NCBI RefSeq assembly: GCF_018141545.1
Contig: NZ_CP064356.1
Location: forward strand, 744,001 to 808,000
Direction of reading: 5' to 3'
From: Miltoncostaea oceani
GTDB lineage: Bacteria; Actinomycetota; Thermoleophilia; Miltoncostaeales; Miltoncostaeaceae
Length of the DNA: 64,000 bases
The position numbers and the translations under genes are program-made. Numbering within the stretch: the stretch's first letter is position 1; each line of letters begins with the position of its first letter. The notes under the pieces were generated by a model. It ran no database searches, was not told where the DNA came from, and was given only the letters and a program-made list of their open reading frames with translations. Below are positions 50,495 to 59,858 of the stretch, piece by piece.

Positions 50495-50925
50495 GCACCC
50501 GGGGCACCCAGGAGCGGGTCTTCCTGATCGGCATCGCCGCCGAGCTCGCCGGCATGCACCCGCAGACGCTGCGCGTCTACGAGCGCCGCGGCCTGATCAC
50601 GCCACGCCGGACGGCGCGCAACACGCGCGTCTACTCCGAGCGCGACGTGGCGCTGCTGCGGCGGATCCAGGAGCTGTCGGAGGCCGGCCTCAACCTGGCC
50701 GGGGTGGAGCGGGTGCTCGACCTGGAGGGCCGCCTCGCCCGGGCCGAGCGGCGGTGCCGGGACCTGCGGGACGAGATGGACCGGATGCGGGAGGACCACC
50801 GGCGCGACCTCGCCGCCGCGCGCGCCGCGCGCGGGCAGCTCGTGGTCACGGTGCGGGGCGAGACCGCCCTCGCGCCGCGGCACACACCGGTCGTGCGGAC
50901 GAGGACGACGAGGGGGACGATCTGA
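50491..50925 (+). CDS. hspR: MerR-family heat-shock repressor HspR
   Basis: HspR binds HAIR sites and represses chaperone genes. The 144-residue product has the MerR helix-turn-helix [20 protein letters not shown], the wing region [20 protein letters not shown], and a coiled coil of about residues 75-115. The target HAIR at 46326 closes the feedback loop; DnaK acts as co-repressor in Streptomyces. GTG overlaps dnaJ (GTGA) and its TGA shares an A with the clpB ATG. Confidence 0.96.
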   Translation: MSTRGTQERVFLIGIAAELAGMHPQTLRVYERRGLITPRRTARNTRVYSERDVALLRRIQELSEAGLNLAGVERVLDLEGRLARAERRCRDLRDEMDRMREDHRRDLAAARAARGQLVVTVRGETALAPRHTPVVRTRTTRGTI

Positions 50926-53522
50926 TGGCCGTTGACAAGCCGACCGAGAAGGCCCAGGAGGCCATCGCCGCCTCCGCATCGATCGCGGGGGACCGGGGCA
51001 ACCCCGTCGTGGAGCCCGACCACCTGCTCCAGGCGCTGCTCGACGCGCGGGAGGGCGTCGTCGAGCCGGTGCTGCAGCGCGCGGGGGCCGACCTGACGGG
51101 CCTCCGGGCCGACACCGGCGCCGCCATGGGCCGCCACCCCCAGGTCAGCGGCTCGCCGACCGGCGCCCAGCTCTCCAACCCGTACCGGGCCGTGCTGCGC
51201 CGCGCCGGCCGCGAGGCGGAGGGGCTCGGCGACGAGTACATCTCGACGGAGCACCTGCTGCTCGCGCTCGTCGAGGAGCCGTCGCCCGCCCGCGAGGCGC
51301 TGCGCGCCAACGGCGTCACCCGCGAGGGGCTGCTGAACGCCCTCCGCGTCGTGCGCGGCTCGGCCCGCGTCACCGACCCGAACCCCGAGGACAAGTACCA
51401 GGCCCTCGAGCAGTACGGCCGCGACCTCACCGAGGCCGCCGAGTCGGGCGCCCTCGACCCCGTCGTCGGCCGCGACGAGGAGATCCGCCGCGTCATCCAG
51501 GTGCTGTCGCGCCGCACGAAGAACAACCCGGTCCTGATCGGGGAGCCGGGCACCGGCAAGACCGCGATCGTCGAGGGGCTCGCCCAGCGCATCGTCGCGG
51601 GCGACATCCCCGAGGGCCTCGCCGGCAAGCGCGTGATCGCGCTCGACGTCGGCGCCCTGCTCGCCGGCGCCAAGTACCGCGGCGAGTTCGAGGACCGGCT
51701 GAAGGCCGTCCTCAAGGAGATCGAGGACGCCGCCGGCGAGGTGATCCTCTTCATCGACGAGCTCCACACCATCGTCGGCGCGGGTGCGGCGGAGGGCGCC
51801 GTCGACGCGGCCAACCTGCTGAAGCCGATGCTCGCCCGCGGCGCCCTGCGCGCCGTCGGCGCGACGACCCTCGACGAGTACCGCAAGTACGTCGAGAAGG
51901 ACGCCGCCCTCGAGCGGCGCTTCCAGCCCGTGAACGTCGGCGAGCCGTCGGTGGAGGCGACCGTCGCGATCCTGCGCGGCCTGAAGGAGCGATACGAGGT
52001 GCACCACGGCGTCCGCATCCAGGACGGCGCCCTCGTGGCCGCCGCCCGGCTGTCGGACCGCTACATCACCTCCCGCTTCCTCCCCGACAAGGCCATCGAC
52101 CTGATGGACGAGGCCGCGAGCCGCCTGCGCATCGAGATCGACTCGGTCCCGGCGGAGCTCGACCAGGTGCAGCGGCGCGTCATGCAGCTCGAGATCGAGC
52201 TGCAGGCCCTCGAGGCCGAGACGGACACCGGCTCGGCCGGGCGCCGCGACGCGATCCGCGAGGAGCTCGCGACCCTGCGCGAGGAGGGCGACGCGATGCG
52301 CGCCCACTGGGACCAGGAGAAGGCCACCATCGGCCGGATCCGCGCGATCAAGGAGCAGATCGAGGCGGCCCGCCAGGAGCTGGAGCGCGCCGAGCGCGAG
52401 GCCGACCTGGAGGGCGCCGCCCGGCTGCGCTACGGCACCCTGCCCGAGCTGGAGAAGGCCCTCGTCACCGCCAACGACGAGCTCGCGGAGCAGCAGGTCA
52501 CGCGCCGGATGCTCAAGGAGGAGGTCGACGAGGAGGACGTCGCCGAGGTCGTCGCCGCGTGGACCGGCGTCCCCGTCAGCCGCCTCCTGGAGGGCGAGGT
52601 CGAGAAGCTCCTCCACATGGAGGAGCGCCTCCACGAGCGCGTCATCGGCCAGGACGAGGCGGTCGCCGCCGTCGCCAACGCGCTGCGCCGCGCCCGGGCG
52701 GGCCTCTCCGACCCGGACCGGCCGATCGGCTCGTTCATCTTCCTCGGGCCGACCGGTGTCGGGAAGACGGAGCTCGCCCGTGCGCTCGCCGAGTTCATGT
52801 TCGACGACGAGCGGGCCATGGTCCGCATCGACATGAGCGAGTACATGGAGCGCCACTCGGTGGCCCGCCTCATCGGCGCGCCCCCCGGCTACGTCGGGTT
52901 CGACGAGGGCGGCCAGCTCACCGAGGCCGTCCGCCGCCGGCCGTACGCGGTGCTGCTGCTCGACGAGATCGAGAAGGCCCACGCCGACGTCTTCAACGTG
53001 TTGCTGCAGCTCCTCGACGACGGCCGCCTCACCGACGGCCAGGGCCGCGTCGTGGACTTCACGAACACCGTCGTGATCATGACGAGCAACATCGGCAGCC
53101 AGTTCCTCACCGACGGCATCGCCGAGGACATCGCCGAGGAGCGGGTGATGGGCGCCCTGCGCGACCACTTCCGCCCCGAGTTCCTCAACCGGGTCGACGA
53201 GATCGTGCTGTTCGGCCGCCTCGGCCGCGAGCAGCTCCACGCGATCGTGCGCCTGCAGGCCGCCCGCCTGCGGGGACGCCTCGCGCTGCGGGGGGTGGAG
53301 CTGGAGATCACCCCCGCCGCCGCCGACCTGCTCGCCCGCGACGGCTACGACCCGGCCTACGGGGCGCGCCCCCTCAAGCGGCTCGTGCAGCGCCGGATCG
53401 AGAACCCGCTCGCGCAGAGGATGCTGGCCGGCGAGATCCGCGACGGCGACCACCTGGTGGTCGACGCCGACGGGGACGAGCTGACCTTCACCGTCGGCGC
53501 CCCCGCGGGCGCCTCGGCCTAG
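50925..53522 (+). CDS. clpB: ATP-dependent disaggregase ClpB
   Basis: ClpB resolubilises aggregates with DnaK. The 865-residue product has the N-terminal Clp repeat domain, AAA1 with [18 protein letters not shown] and [12 protein letters not shown], the coiled-coil M domain near residues 400-525 ([20 protein letters not shown]), and AAA2 with [19 protein letters not shown] and the [17 protein letters not shown] end. It lacks the IGF ClpP loop, as ClpB should. Last gene of the HAIR-controlled operon. The stop shares CTAG with the convergent next gene. Confidence 0.97.
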   Translation: MAVDKPTEKAQEAIAASASIAGDRGNPVVEPDHLLQALLDAREGVVEPVLQRAGADLTGLRADTGAAMGRHPQVSGSPTGAQLSNPYRAVLRRAGREAEGLGDEYISTEHLLLALVEEPSPAREALRANGVTREGLLNALRVVRGSARVTDPNPEDKYQALEQYGRDLTEAAESGALDPVVGRDEEIRRVIQVLSRRTKNNPVLIGEPGTGKTAIVEGLAQRIVAGDIPEGLAGKRVIALDVGALLAGAKYRGEFEDRLKAVLKEIEDAAGEVILFIDELHTIVGAGAAEGAVDAANLLKPMLARGALRAVGATTLDEYRKYVEKDAALERRFQPVNVGEPSVEATVAILRGLKERYEVHHGVRIQDGALVAAARLSDRYITSRFLPDKAIDLMDEAASRLRIEIDSVPAELDQVQRRVMQLEIELQALEAETDTGSAGRRDAIREELATLREEGDAMRAHWDQEKATIGRIRAIKEQIEAARQELERAEREADLEGAARLRYGTLPELEKALVTANDELAEQQVTRRMLKEEVDEEDVAEVVAAWTGVPVSRLLEGEVEKLLHMEERLHERVIGQDEAVAAVANALRRARAGLSDPDRPIGSFIFLGPTGVGKTELARALAEFMFDDERAMVRIDMSEYMERHSVARLIGAPPGYVGFDEGGQLTEAVRRRPYAVLLLDEIEKAHADVFNVLLQLLDDGRLTDGQGRVVDFTNTVVIMTSNIGSQFLTDGIAEDIAEERVMGALRDHFRPEFLNRVDEIVLFGRLGREQLHAIVRLQAARLRGRLALRGVELEITPAAADLLARDGYDPAYGARPLKRLVQRRIENPLAQRMLAGEIRDGDHLVVDADGDELTFTVGAPAGASA

Positions 53523-53959
53523 GCGGTCCAGCCCCCCGGGTCCGCGTCGCCGTGGCCGGCGGCGCGGGCCAGGGCGCGCCGCCACGCCCGCTCGTCGTCC
53601 GGCAGCACCGGCTCGGGCGCCGACCAGTGGACGGCGGTCGCCTCCGCCCCGTGCACGACGACGGCGAGGCGCTGGCGCCGCGTCCCGCCCGGGAGGGTGC
53701 GGTCGGGGCGGGTGCGCTCCAGCGCCGGGCGCGCGCCCGCGGCGATCTCGTGGGCCGGCGGGTGCCCGTCGCCCCAGCGCACCAGGTAGGGCCCCGCCTC
53801 CGCCGCCGGCATCACGACCGTCCGGACGATCCGGCCCGCCGACGGGTCGTGCGGCTCCGGCTCGTACGGGTGCGGGTCGGCGGGCCCGGCGAGCGGGGCG
53901 ACCGGCTCGACGCCGTGCGCGCCCGGGGTGACGGGCGCCGGCGGCAGGTGGTACCGCAT
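53519..53959 (-). CDS. Small protein of unknown function
   Basis: The 146-residue product ([20 protein letters not shown]...) is rich in Pro, His, Arg and Ala, with no membrane segment and no recognised motif. A beta-strand pattern [21 protein letters not shown] lies in the middle. Its TAG and the clpB TAG use the same palindromic CTAG. Start at ATG 53959 is plausible; a longer start is possible. Confidence 0.6.
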   Translation of the reverse strand: MRYHLPPAPVTPGAHGVEPVAPLAGPADPHPYEPEPHDPSAGRIVRTVVMPAAEAGPYLVRWGDGHPPAHEIAAGARPALERTRPDRTLPGGTRRQRLAVVVHGAEATAVHWSAPEPVLPDDERAWRRALARAAGHGDADPGGWTA

Positions 53960-54007
53960 GCCCCTGTCATCGGCCGCGCGCGGCCGGTCCACGACCCCCC
54001 GCGGCGG

Positions 54008-54481
54008 TCAGTCGCGGGTGGCGACCGCCCCGAGCCCGCTGAGCACCCCGCCGATCGCGGCGACGGCGGCGAGGTAGAGGCCGAACTGGCGCGACAGGAA
54101 CTCCGCCGGTTCCGGCATCACCAGGAACCGGTACCCCACCAGTCCCGCCGCGACCGCCGCCGCGACCACCATCGTCCACGCGAGGGCGTCGGCCTGGCGC
54201 TCCGACAGGGCGATGACGCCGCGGTCGTCGAGCAGCGTCGCGGCCGCCGCGCCGGCGAGGACCACACCGAGCACGAGGGTGACCCGGGCCACCGTCGTCG
54301 CGTCCCAGCCGCTCGCGCTCGTCGCGGAGAACGGCGGGCCGAGGTTGGTGGCGTACCACGGCAGCAGCACCCCGACGACCACCGCGAGGCCGCAGACCAG
54401 GCCCACGAAGGCGGGTCCGGCCGAGGTGCCGGCGCGCGGTGCGCGCGCGCTCGGTATGGCGGGGCGTCGGGCCGGGGGCAT
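54008..54481 (-). CDS. Four-helix membrane protein of unknown function
   Basis: The 157-residue product has four predicted membrane helices: FVGLVCGLAVVVGVLLPWYA, VARVTLVLGVVLAGAAAATL, ALAWTMVVAAAVAAGLVGYR and FGLYLAAVAAIGGVLSGLGA. The first two are joined by a short extracytoplasmic loop with ATNLGPPFSATSASGWD. A TACCGT box 8 nt upstream of the ATG suggests a leaderless transcript. No function is apparent. Confidence 0.75.
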   Translation of the reverse strand: MPPARRPAIPSARAPRAGTSAGPAFVGLVCGLAVVVGVLLPWYATNLGPPFSATSASGWDATTVARVTLVLGVVLAGAAAATLLDDRGVIALSERQADALAWTMVVAAAVAAGLVGYRFLVMPEPAEFLSRQFGLYLAAVAAIGGVLSGLGAVATRD

Positions 54482-54529
54482 CGCCGCCCACGGTACCGGG
54501 CCCCGCCACCCCCCGTGCGCCCGCTCGTC

Positions 54530-54535
54530 TAGTCT
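54530..54535 (+). promoter_or_regulatory. -10 box for the sulfotransferase gene
   Basis: TAGTCT ends 8 nt before the GTG at 54544, with no Shine-Dalgarno, as expected for leaderless transcription. Confidence 0.45.
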
Positions 54536-54543
54536 TGCCCGTC

Positions 54544-55455
54544 GTGTCACGCAGACCGGACTTCTTCATCCTCGGCGCCCCCAAGTGCGGCACCACGGCC
54601 CTCAGCGAGTACCTGCGTCAGCACGAGCGGGTGTTCGTGTCCACGCCGAAGGAGCCCCACTACTTCTGCGAGGACTTCGACTACTACTACGCGCCCGGCC
54701 GGCGGTCGCTGTCGCACTACCTGCGCCTCTACGACGGGGCCGGTGACGACCACCTCGCCGTCGGGGAGGCGTCGGTCTGGTACCTCTACTCGCAGACCGC
54801 CGCCCGCGAGATCATGCGGTTCGACCCCCGGGCGCGGGTGATCGTGATGGTGCGCAACCCGGTGGAGCTGGTCCCGTCGCTCCACTCCCAGATGAGCTAC
54901 ATGCTCGACGAGCGCGAACCCGACGTGGAGGCCGCGTGGCGGCTCCAGGCGGCGCGCGCCCGGGGCGAGTCGCTCCCCGCGACGGTCCGCGTGCCGGAGT
55001 TCCTGCAGTACGGGGAGGCCGCGAAGCTCGGCGCCCAGCTGCGCCGCGTGTACGACCACGTGCCGGCCGACCAGGTGAAGGTGCTCGTCTTCGACGACCT
55101 CCGCGCCGACACCGGGGCCGTCTACCGCGACACGCTCGACTTCCTCGGCGTGCCCGACGACGGACGCACCGACTTCCCCCGCGTCAACGAGAACAAGGTC
55201 CACCAGCGCGCCGCGGTCGCCCGCTTCACCCAGCGCCCGCCGTCGGCCCTCGTCGCCGTCGCGAAGGGCGTGAAGCGCGTCGCGCGCGTCGAGCGCCTCG
55301 GCGTCCTCGACCGGGTGCGGCGGTCCAACCGGCAGGTCGCCCGCCGGCCGGAGATCTCGCCGGAGTTCGCCGAGGAGCTGAAGGACCACTTCCGCGACGA
55401 CGTCCGCGACCTCGGCGAGCTCATCGGCCGCGACCTGAGCTCCTGGACCGACTAG
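54544..55455 (+). CDS. Sulfotransferase family protein
   Basis: Sulfotransferases move sulfate from PAPS to a sugar, lipid or peptide. The 303-residue product has the 5'-phosphosulfate loop FILGAPKCGTTALSEYLRQH at the N-terminus and the 3'-phosphate site VIVMVRNPVELVPSLHSQM near residue 100, with the usual length. The C-terminal helices end ELIGRDLSSWTD. The first motif is closest to heparan-type (Sulfotransfer_1) enzymes. Acceptor is unknown; a uronic-acid or other glycan is possible given the nearby polysaccharide genes. Confidence 0.9.
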   Translation: MSRRPDFFILGAPKCGTTALSEYLRQHERVFVSTPKEPHYFCEDFDYYYAPGRRSLSHYLRLYDGAGDDHLAVGEASVWYLYSQTAAREIMRFDPRARVIVMVRNPVELVPSLHSQMSYMLDEREPDVEAAWRLQAARARGESLPATVRVPEFLQYGEAAKLGAQLRRVYDHVPADQVKVLVFDDLRADTGAVYRDTLDFLGVPDDGRTDFPRVNENKVHQRAAVARFTQRPPSALVAVAKGVKRVARVERLGVLDRVRRSNRQVARRPEISPEFAEELKDHFRDDVRDLGELIGRDLSSWTD

Positions 55456-55462
55456 GGGGGCG

Positions 55463-55927
55463 GTGCCCGCGCTGACGAGCGGGGCGGGTGTCGCGGTGCT
55501 GGTCGCCGCGATCCTCGCGTTGGACGCGCTCATCTGGTTCGGCGTCGTGCGGCCCCGGATCCGGGCGCGGAGGGACGCCGCCCGCGCCGACGCGGCCGTG
55601 GCCCTCGGGGGCGAGCCCCCGGTGCGTGAGGGGGACGTCCGCTCGCTCGGAGAGCTGACCCGCGGACGTGCCCAGGTCCGCGGCACCGGCCACCTGGCCG
55701 TCACCGACGACGCCATCGTCTTCACGCTCGCCGTCCCGCGCCGGACGCTGCGGATCCCGCGCGACCACGTCACGGGCGTCGAGGAGGTCCGGACCCACCT
55801 CGGCAAGTGGGTCGGCCGGCCGGTGCTGCGCGTCGACTTCCTGCGGGAGGACGGGCAGCCCGACGCGATCGCGTTCGACGTCGGCCGGGACCGCGAGGGG
55901 TGGCGGTCGGCCCTCACCCCGGGGTGA
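55463..55927 (+). CDS. Membrane-anchored protein with PH-like domain
   Basis: The 154-residue product begins with one membrane helix (VAVLVAAILALDALIWFGVV) and continues with a basic linker (RARRDAARADA). The rest resembles a small beta-barrel PH/GRAM-like domain (GHLAVTDDAIVFTLAVPRRT, WVGRPVLRVDFLREDG). GTG start seven bases after the sulfotransferase, so probably one transcript. Function not known. Confidence 0.7.
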   Translation: MPALTSGAGVAVLVAAILALDALIWFGVVRPRIRARRDAARADAAVALGGEPPVREGDVRSLGELTRGRAQVRGTGHLAVTDDAIVFTLAVPRRTLRIPRDHVTGVEEVRTHLGKWVGRPVLRVDFLREDGQPDAIAFDVGRDREGWRSALTPG

Positions 55928-55988
55928 CCGGGCAGCGGGTGGTACTCTCGGCCCACCCCGGTTCAGCGGCGCCCAAGGAGTCCGGACA

Positions 55989-56273
55989 GTGCCGACCTAC
56001 ATCCTCCTCAGCACCCTCAGCCCGCACGGCGTGGGAACGCTCAAGGCGAACCCGCAGCGCCTCCTCGAGGTCAACGCCGAGGTCGAGCAGATGGGCGCGA
56101 AGGTGGTCCAGCAGTGGGCGGTCCTCGGCCCCTACGACTTCGTGAACATCGTCGAGGCGCCGGACGAGAAGGTCATCGCCCGGGTGTCGGTCGAGCTGGC
56201 GGCGCGCGGGACGGCGCACTTCCAGACGCTCACCGCGATCCCCGTCGATGAGTTCCTCTCCCTCCTGAAGTGA
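55989..56273 (+). CDS. GYD-domain protein
   Basis: The 94-residue product is a single GYD domain: MPTYILLSTLSPHGVGTLKA, then VVQQWAVLGPYDFVNIVEAP with the GPYD motif, and the C-terminal LTAIPVDEFLSLL. The fold is a ferredoxin-like dimer of uncertain role. GTG start with AAGGAG upstream and a TACTCT box about 45 nt earlier. Its TGA overlaps the next small gene. Confidence 0.88.
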   Translation: MPTYILLSTLSPHGVGTLKANPQRLLEVNAEVEQMGAKVVQQWAVLGPYDFVNIVEAPDEKVIARVSVELAARGTAHFQTLTAIPVDEFLSLLK

Positions 56274-56491
56274 GCGCCGCCCGCCGCCGGGGGCGCTGGC
56301 TGCTCGCCGGGGGCGTCATCGGCGTGGCCCTGACGCCCGGCGCCCGCCGGGCCGGGCTCGGCCTGCGGGCACGGGTCACGCGGCTCGGTCGCTCGGCCGG
56401 CGACCCCGTCGCACCGTTCCGCGAGGCCCCCTGCTACGCCCGCGACCGCACCGTGCCGGACGCCCCCCGCACGGAGGAGGCGGCGCGATAG
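56270..56491 (+). CDS. Small membrane protein
   Basis: The 73-residue product has a basic start and one hydrophobic segment (RWLLAGGVIGVALTPGARRA), then a polar tail. GTG overlaps the GYD gene (GTGA), and its stop TAG overlaps the apparent ATA start of the following gene. It is plausible as a coupled small gene rather than a proven protein. Confidence 0.55.
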   Translation: MSAARRRGRWLLAGGVIGVALTPGARRAGLGLRARVTRLGRSAGDPVAPFREAPCYARDRTVPDAPRTEEAAR

Positions 56492-57195
56492 GCGCCACCT
56501 GGCGGGCCGAGGTGCTGGTGCCGACGCACCGCATCGTGTTCGCCCTCCGGGACGGGGAGGTCGTGGAGATGCGCGCCCCCTCGACCGTCGGCACGTTCGG
56601 CGCCTACCGCACGTTGCCGGATGCGGTCCACGGGATGATCGCGTGGCCGAACACCGTCCTGCTGAGCGGCCCGGAGACGGTGGTGGTCGACCCGGGCTAC
56701 GCCACCCAGGGCGACGTGCTCGAGGGGGCCCTCCGCGCCCGCGGCCTCGCCCCCGACGACGTGCGCACGGTCCTGATGACGCACCTGCACTCCGACCACG
56801 TCTCGGCCCTCCCCCAGCTCGGTGAGGTCGACCTGCACGTCCACGAGATCGAGCTGCGGGAGCCCCACGCCCACGCCGGACGCGGCGCCCGCGACCGCGC
56901 CCGCGGGCGGCCCATGACCGGTGAGGCCGGCGAGGTCCTGCCGGGGGTGCGGTGGATCCTGACCCCCGGGCACACCGAGGGGCACGTCGTCTTCCTCGTC
57001 GACACCGACGACGGGGTCACCGCGATCGCCGGTGACACCCTCGGCCCCGACCCCGCCTGGTTCGCCGCGATGGACCTCCCGGAGGGCTTCCCGCGACGCG
57101 ACGACCACCTCGCCGCGTTCCGCGCCATCCGCGCGCAGGACCCGGCGGTCGTGATCCCCGGCCACACGCCGCCCGTGCGGCTCGCCGGCGGGTGA
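56488..57195 (+). CDS. Metallo-beta-lactamase-fold hydrolase, apparent AUA start
   Basis: The fold shows HxHxDH in VLMTHLHSDHVSALPQ, the later His in LTPGHTEGHVVFLV, Asp in AIAGDTLGPDP and His in VIPGHTPPVRL, so two metal ions are likely. It is a general hydrolase (glyoxalase II, lactonase or Zn-dependent); the substrate is not clear. The first in-frame GTG (56512) would cut off the WRAEVLVPTHRIVFAL strand. ATA at 56488 gives MGATWRAEVLV, overlaps the previous TAG (ATAG), and has GGAGGAGG 7 nt upstream. Product 235 residues. Confidence 0.88.
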   Translation: MGATWRAEVLVPTHRIVFALRDGEVVEMRAPSTVGTFGAYRTLPDAVHGMIAWPNTVLLSGPETVVVDPGYATQGDVLEGALRARGLAPDDVRTVLMTHLHSDHVSALPQLGEVDLHVHEIELREPHAHAGRGARDRARGRPMTGEAGEVLPGVRWILTPGHTEGHVVFLVDTDDGVTAIAGDTLGPDPAWFAAMDLPEGFPRRDDHLAAFRAIRAQDPAVVIPGHTPPVRLAGG

Positions 57196-57292
57196 GCGCC
57201 CGGGGGTCGTCCGGCAGGGCTCGGCGCCCGCGACGTCGAATGCCCCCGGCGACCGCGTTCCACCGCCATCGCACCGACCGAGGAGTGTTCAC

Positions 57293-57682
57293 GTGAACTC
57301 GCTCACCCGCGAGCAGAGGATGCTGGGCGCCGCGGGCGCCTGCGTCCTCTTCATCATCAGCCTGTTCTTCTCGTGGTACGGCACCGGTGATCTCACCGTC
57401 AGCGGCCAGGACGTCGTCCCGTCCTGGTGGATCCTGCTGATCTTCGCCGCCTGCGCCGCCGCGCTGCTCGCCGCCGACGCCTTCAACTTCGAGCTCCCGG
57501 CCGTCATCAGCCCCGCTGCCTGGGCGGCGTACCTCACCAGCGTCACGTTCATCGTGACCCTGATGATCTTCCTCGAGGGCGGCAGCGGCTTCGGCCGCAA
57601 GTTCGGCCTCTTCCTGGCCCTGCTGTTCTCCCTCGTCGCCGTCGTGCTCGCCGTCGTCCACTGGCGCGAGGAGGCGAAGTAG
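57293..57682 (+). CDS. Four-helix membrane protein of unknown function
   Basis: The 129-residue product has four membrane helices, for example LGAAGACVLFIISLFFSWYG and KFGLFLALLFSLVAVVLAVV. A short extracytoplasmic loop (GTGDLTVSGQDVVPSWW) follows the first. GTG at 57293 has GAGGAG upstream. It may form a unit with the following coiled-coil gene 40 nt downstream. Similar in style to the protein at 54008-54481. Confidence 0.75.
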   Translation: MNSLTREQRMLGAAGACVLFIISLFFSWYGTGDLTVSGQDVVPSWWILLIFAACAAALLAADAFNFELPAVISPAAWAAYLTSVTFIVTLMIFLEGGSGFGRKFGLFLALLFSLVAVVLAVVHWREEAK

Positions 57683-57722
57683 ACTCGTCCCTCCGCTCCC
57701 CCCGACCAGGAAGGGGAACCCG

Positions 57723-57974
57723 ATGGGACTCGTCGACAAGGCCCGCGACGCCGCGAAGAAGGCGGCGGAAGCCGCCCAGAAGGGCGCCGGCGAGGCGCGC
57801 GACAAGGCGCAGGAGCTCGGTCTCCGCCGCAGGATGAACGCGTTGGCGGAGGACCTCGGTCACGTGGTCGTCCGCCAGCGCGACGGCGAATCCGGCCTCG
57901 ACGCCGAGGTCGACCGCCTGGTCTCCGAGATCCGCGCCGCGCGCGCGGAGATCGAGGCCCTCGAGGAGGAGTAG
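57723..57974 (+). CDS. Small coiled-coil protein
   Basis: The 83-residue product is almost entirely helical. An Ala/Lys-rich amphipathic repeat (DKARDAAKKAAEAAQKGAG) is followed by a coiled coil ending EIRAARAEIEALEEE. No enzyme motif. ATG at 57723 with AAGGGGA upstream. It may be a stress-type or scaffold protein; this is a guess. Confidence 0.75.
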   Translation: MGLVDKARDAAKKAAEAAQKGAGEARDKAQELGLRRRMNALAEDLGHVVVRQRDGESGLDAEVDRLVSEIRAARAEIEALEEE

Positions 57975-57980
57975 CCGGGG

Positions 57981-58004
57981 CCGCCCGCCCCTACGGGCGG
58001 GCGG
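57981..58004. terminator. Bidirectional hairpin terminator with a stop codon in its loop
   Basis: A perfect 10-bp stem (CCGCCCGCCC/GGGCGGGCGG) with loop CTAC separates two convergent genes. The minus-strand gene's TAG (57993-57991) lies in the loop. Confidence 0.65.
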
Positions 58005-59784
58005 GACGCGGCCGCGGCCGCGGCGGCGCCTTCAGCGTCACGGGCCGCACGAGGCCCGACAACCCGAGCCGCCCGCGCGTCTCGACGGTCACCTCGACCG
58101 GCCCGGAGACCACGGCCCCGCGGACGCGCCGGTTCCACCCGATGACGTGGGTGCCGGGGCGCAGCGGGCGGCCGCTGGCGATGGTCGCGATCGGCGCGCC
58201 CGAGGTGGACCGCACCCGCACCGTCACCCGCGCCCGCGCGAGGAGGCGGAAGCGGACGGCGAGGCGCGCCGTCACCCTCCGGCCCGACCGCGTCGCGTTC
58301 GACGAGGCGTTCAGCGAGGACAGCGTCCGGTCGAAGATGATCCGGCGCCGCTGCTCCGTGACGCCGGAGCCGTCGTCGGGGACGTGGCGGGCGACGACCA
58401 CGTAGACGCCGTCGCCGAGGCGCAGGCGCCGCGGGTCGAGGTTCACGGCGGCGGCGCCCGGGCCGACCCGGCCCTCCCACAGCCGGCGCGTCGGCCGGCC
58501 GGACTTCCTCGCCACGGTCACCCGGGCCGTCCCCGGGCGGGTCGCACGCACGACCAGCGTCGTCGCGTCGTCGACGCGGTCCGCGTTGGCGGACAGGCGG
58601 AACGGCGGTGGCTCGACGGTGACGCCGTCGTACGACATGACGACCGCGTTGCTCAGGCTCCGCGGACCCGACCAGGGGATGACGAGCTCGTCGCGCACCG
58701 CGAGCTGGGCGCTGCCGCCGGCGTCCATGGCGACAGCCGTGCGGGCGCCGAGGCCCGCCATGAGCGTCGCCTGCTCCGGGATCGTGACCCCGGGGCTCCC
58801 CTGCGCGGGGCCCTCCGCGGTCACGAACAGCCGCGTGCCGTCGCCGGTCTGCCCGACCGCGGACCGCGAGGTGCGCGCCCCCGTCTGGGCGCTCGTGAAG
58901 CCCTCGCCGGCGCCGGGGATCGGCGAGCCGTTGCGCACGAGCGCCGGGCCCCCGCCGATGGCGTCGAGCGCCCCCGCGGGGAGGGCCGCGATGGCGGCCG
59001 TGACGGTCACGCGGCGGCCGAGCGGGAGGTCGGCCACGAGTGCCGTCCCGGCCGACCCGACGCCGGTCAGCACCATGTGCCCCGCGCCGATCGTCATGCC
59101 GCCGCCCGAGCCGGTCGCGATGACCGTGCCGCTGACCGGCGTGCTCGGCGCGAGGGGCGACGGCGCGTCGAGGCGGATCCGGACCTCGTACCGCGAGCCC
59201 CCGGCGGGGGTCGTCGCCGACCCGAGGGCCGGGGTGTAGACGATGGTCTCGCTGCCGCGCTTCGCCGGGCGGTTCACGCCCTGGAACGTGCGCGGCACGA
59301 ACGTGGTCGCCCCCGCCGGGTCGATCGCCTGGAACCGGCCCTGCATGGCGAGCACGACGGCGTCGAGGCCGCCGCCCGGCAGCATCACGAGGGCCGAGCG
59401 GCTCGCCTCCGGTTCGTGGACGAGGTCGCCGCCGGCGAGGAACACCCCGCTCGGGTCGTTCGTGGTGTAGCTGAAGAAGTCCCCGTTGATGCCGGCGACC
59501 GCCCCCGACCCGAGGCGCGCGCTCATCGCGCCGGTGAGCGATCCGCGCCGCACCGGCGATCCCCCGAGCAGCACCGGCGCGAGGCTGACGCGCGGGCCGA
59601 GGGGCGCCCGCACGACGTGGACCACCTGCCCGCGCCCCTGCACGATCCGCTGGTACCCGACCCCGGGGGCGACCTCCTGGATGGCCGGCGGCTTCGGGGG
59701 CGGCAGCGCCTCGACCGGCGCCGCGGCGGCGGCGCCGGGCACGGCGAGGAGGACGGCGAGCGTGGTGAGGCGGGTCCGTGACAT
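57991..59784 (-). CDS. Secreted phosphodiester glycosidase (NAGPA)-like protein
   Basis: The 597-residue product has a signal peptide (MSRTRLTTLAVLLAVPGAAA). The catalytic-like domain shows AVAGINGDFFSYTTNDPSGV and a C-terminal part of the domain with AVAMDAGGSAQLAVRD, the pattern of N-acetylglucosamine-1-phosphodiester alpha-N-acetylglucosaminidase-like proteins. From about residue 420 the rest resembles beta-rich, Ig-like segments (TVRVRSTSGAPIATIASGRP) that may bind the cell wall. It probably acts on surface glycan phosphodiesters. Convergent with the coiled-coil gene. Confidence 0.85.
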   Translation of the reverse strand: MSRTRLTTLAVLLAVPGAAAAAPVEALPPPKPPAIQEVAPGVGYQRIVQGRGQVVHVVRAPLGPRVSLAPVLLGGSPVRRGSLTGAMSARLGSGAVAGINGDFFSYTTNDPSGVFLAGGDLVHEPEASRSALVMLPGGGLDAVVLAMQGRFQAIDPAGATTFVPRTFQGVNRPAKRGSETIVYTPALGSATTPAGGSRYEVRIRLDAPSPLAPSTPVSGTVIATGSGGGMTIGAGHMVLTGVGSAGTALVADLPLGRRVTVTAAIAALPAGALDAIGGGPALVRNGSPIPGAGEGFTSAQTGARTSRSAVGQTGDGTRLFVTAEGPAQGSPGVTIPEQATLMAGLGARTAVAMDAGGSAQLAVRDELVIPWSGPRSLSNAVVMSYDGVTVEPPPFRLSANADRVDDATTLVVRATRPGTARVTVARKSGRPTRRLWEGRVGPGAAAVNLDPRRLRLGDGVYVVVARHVPDDGSGVTEQRRRIIFDRTLSSLNASSNATRSGRRVTARLAVRFRLLARARVTVRVRSTSGAPIATIASGRPLRPGTHVIGWNRRVRGAVVSGPVEVTVETRGRLGLSGLVRPVTLKAPPRPRPRPARP

Positions 59785-59858
59785 GGCCGCGAACCCAATC
59801 ACGTGACGGCGACGTCACACAGGAGGGCGGGCCCCGCGACGTCTGCGAGACTCGCGCC

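Noticed and set aside
58147-59781. A 544-codon plus-strand frame opposite the phosphodiester glycosidase-like gene
   Set aside because: Low-complexity translation; the minus frame has a signal peptide, family motifs and a hairpin at its end.
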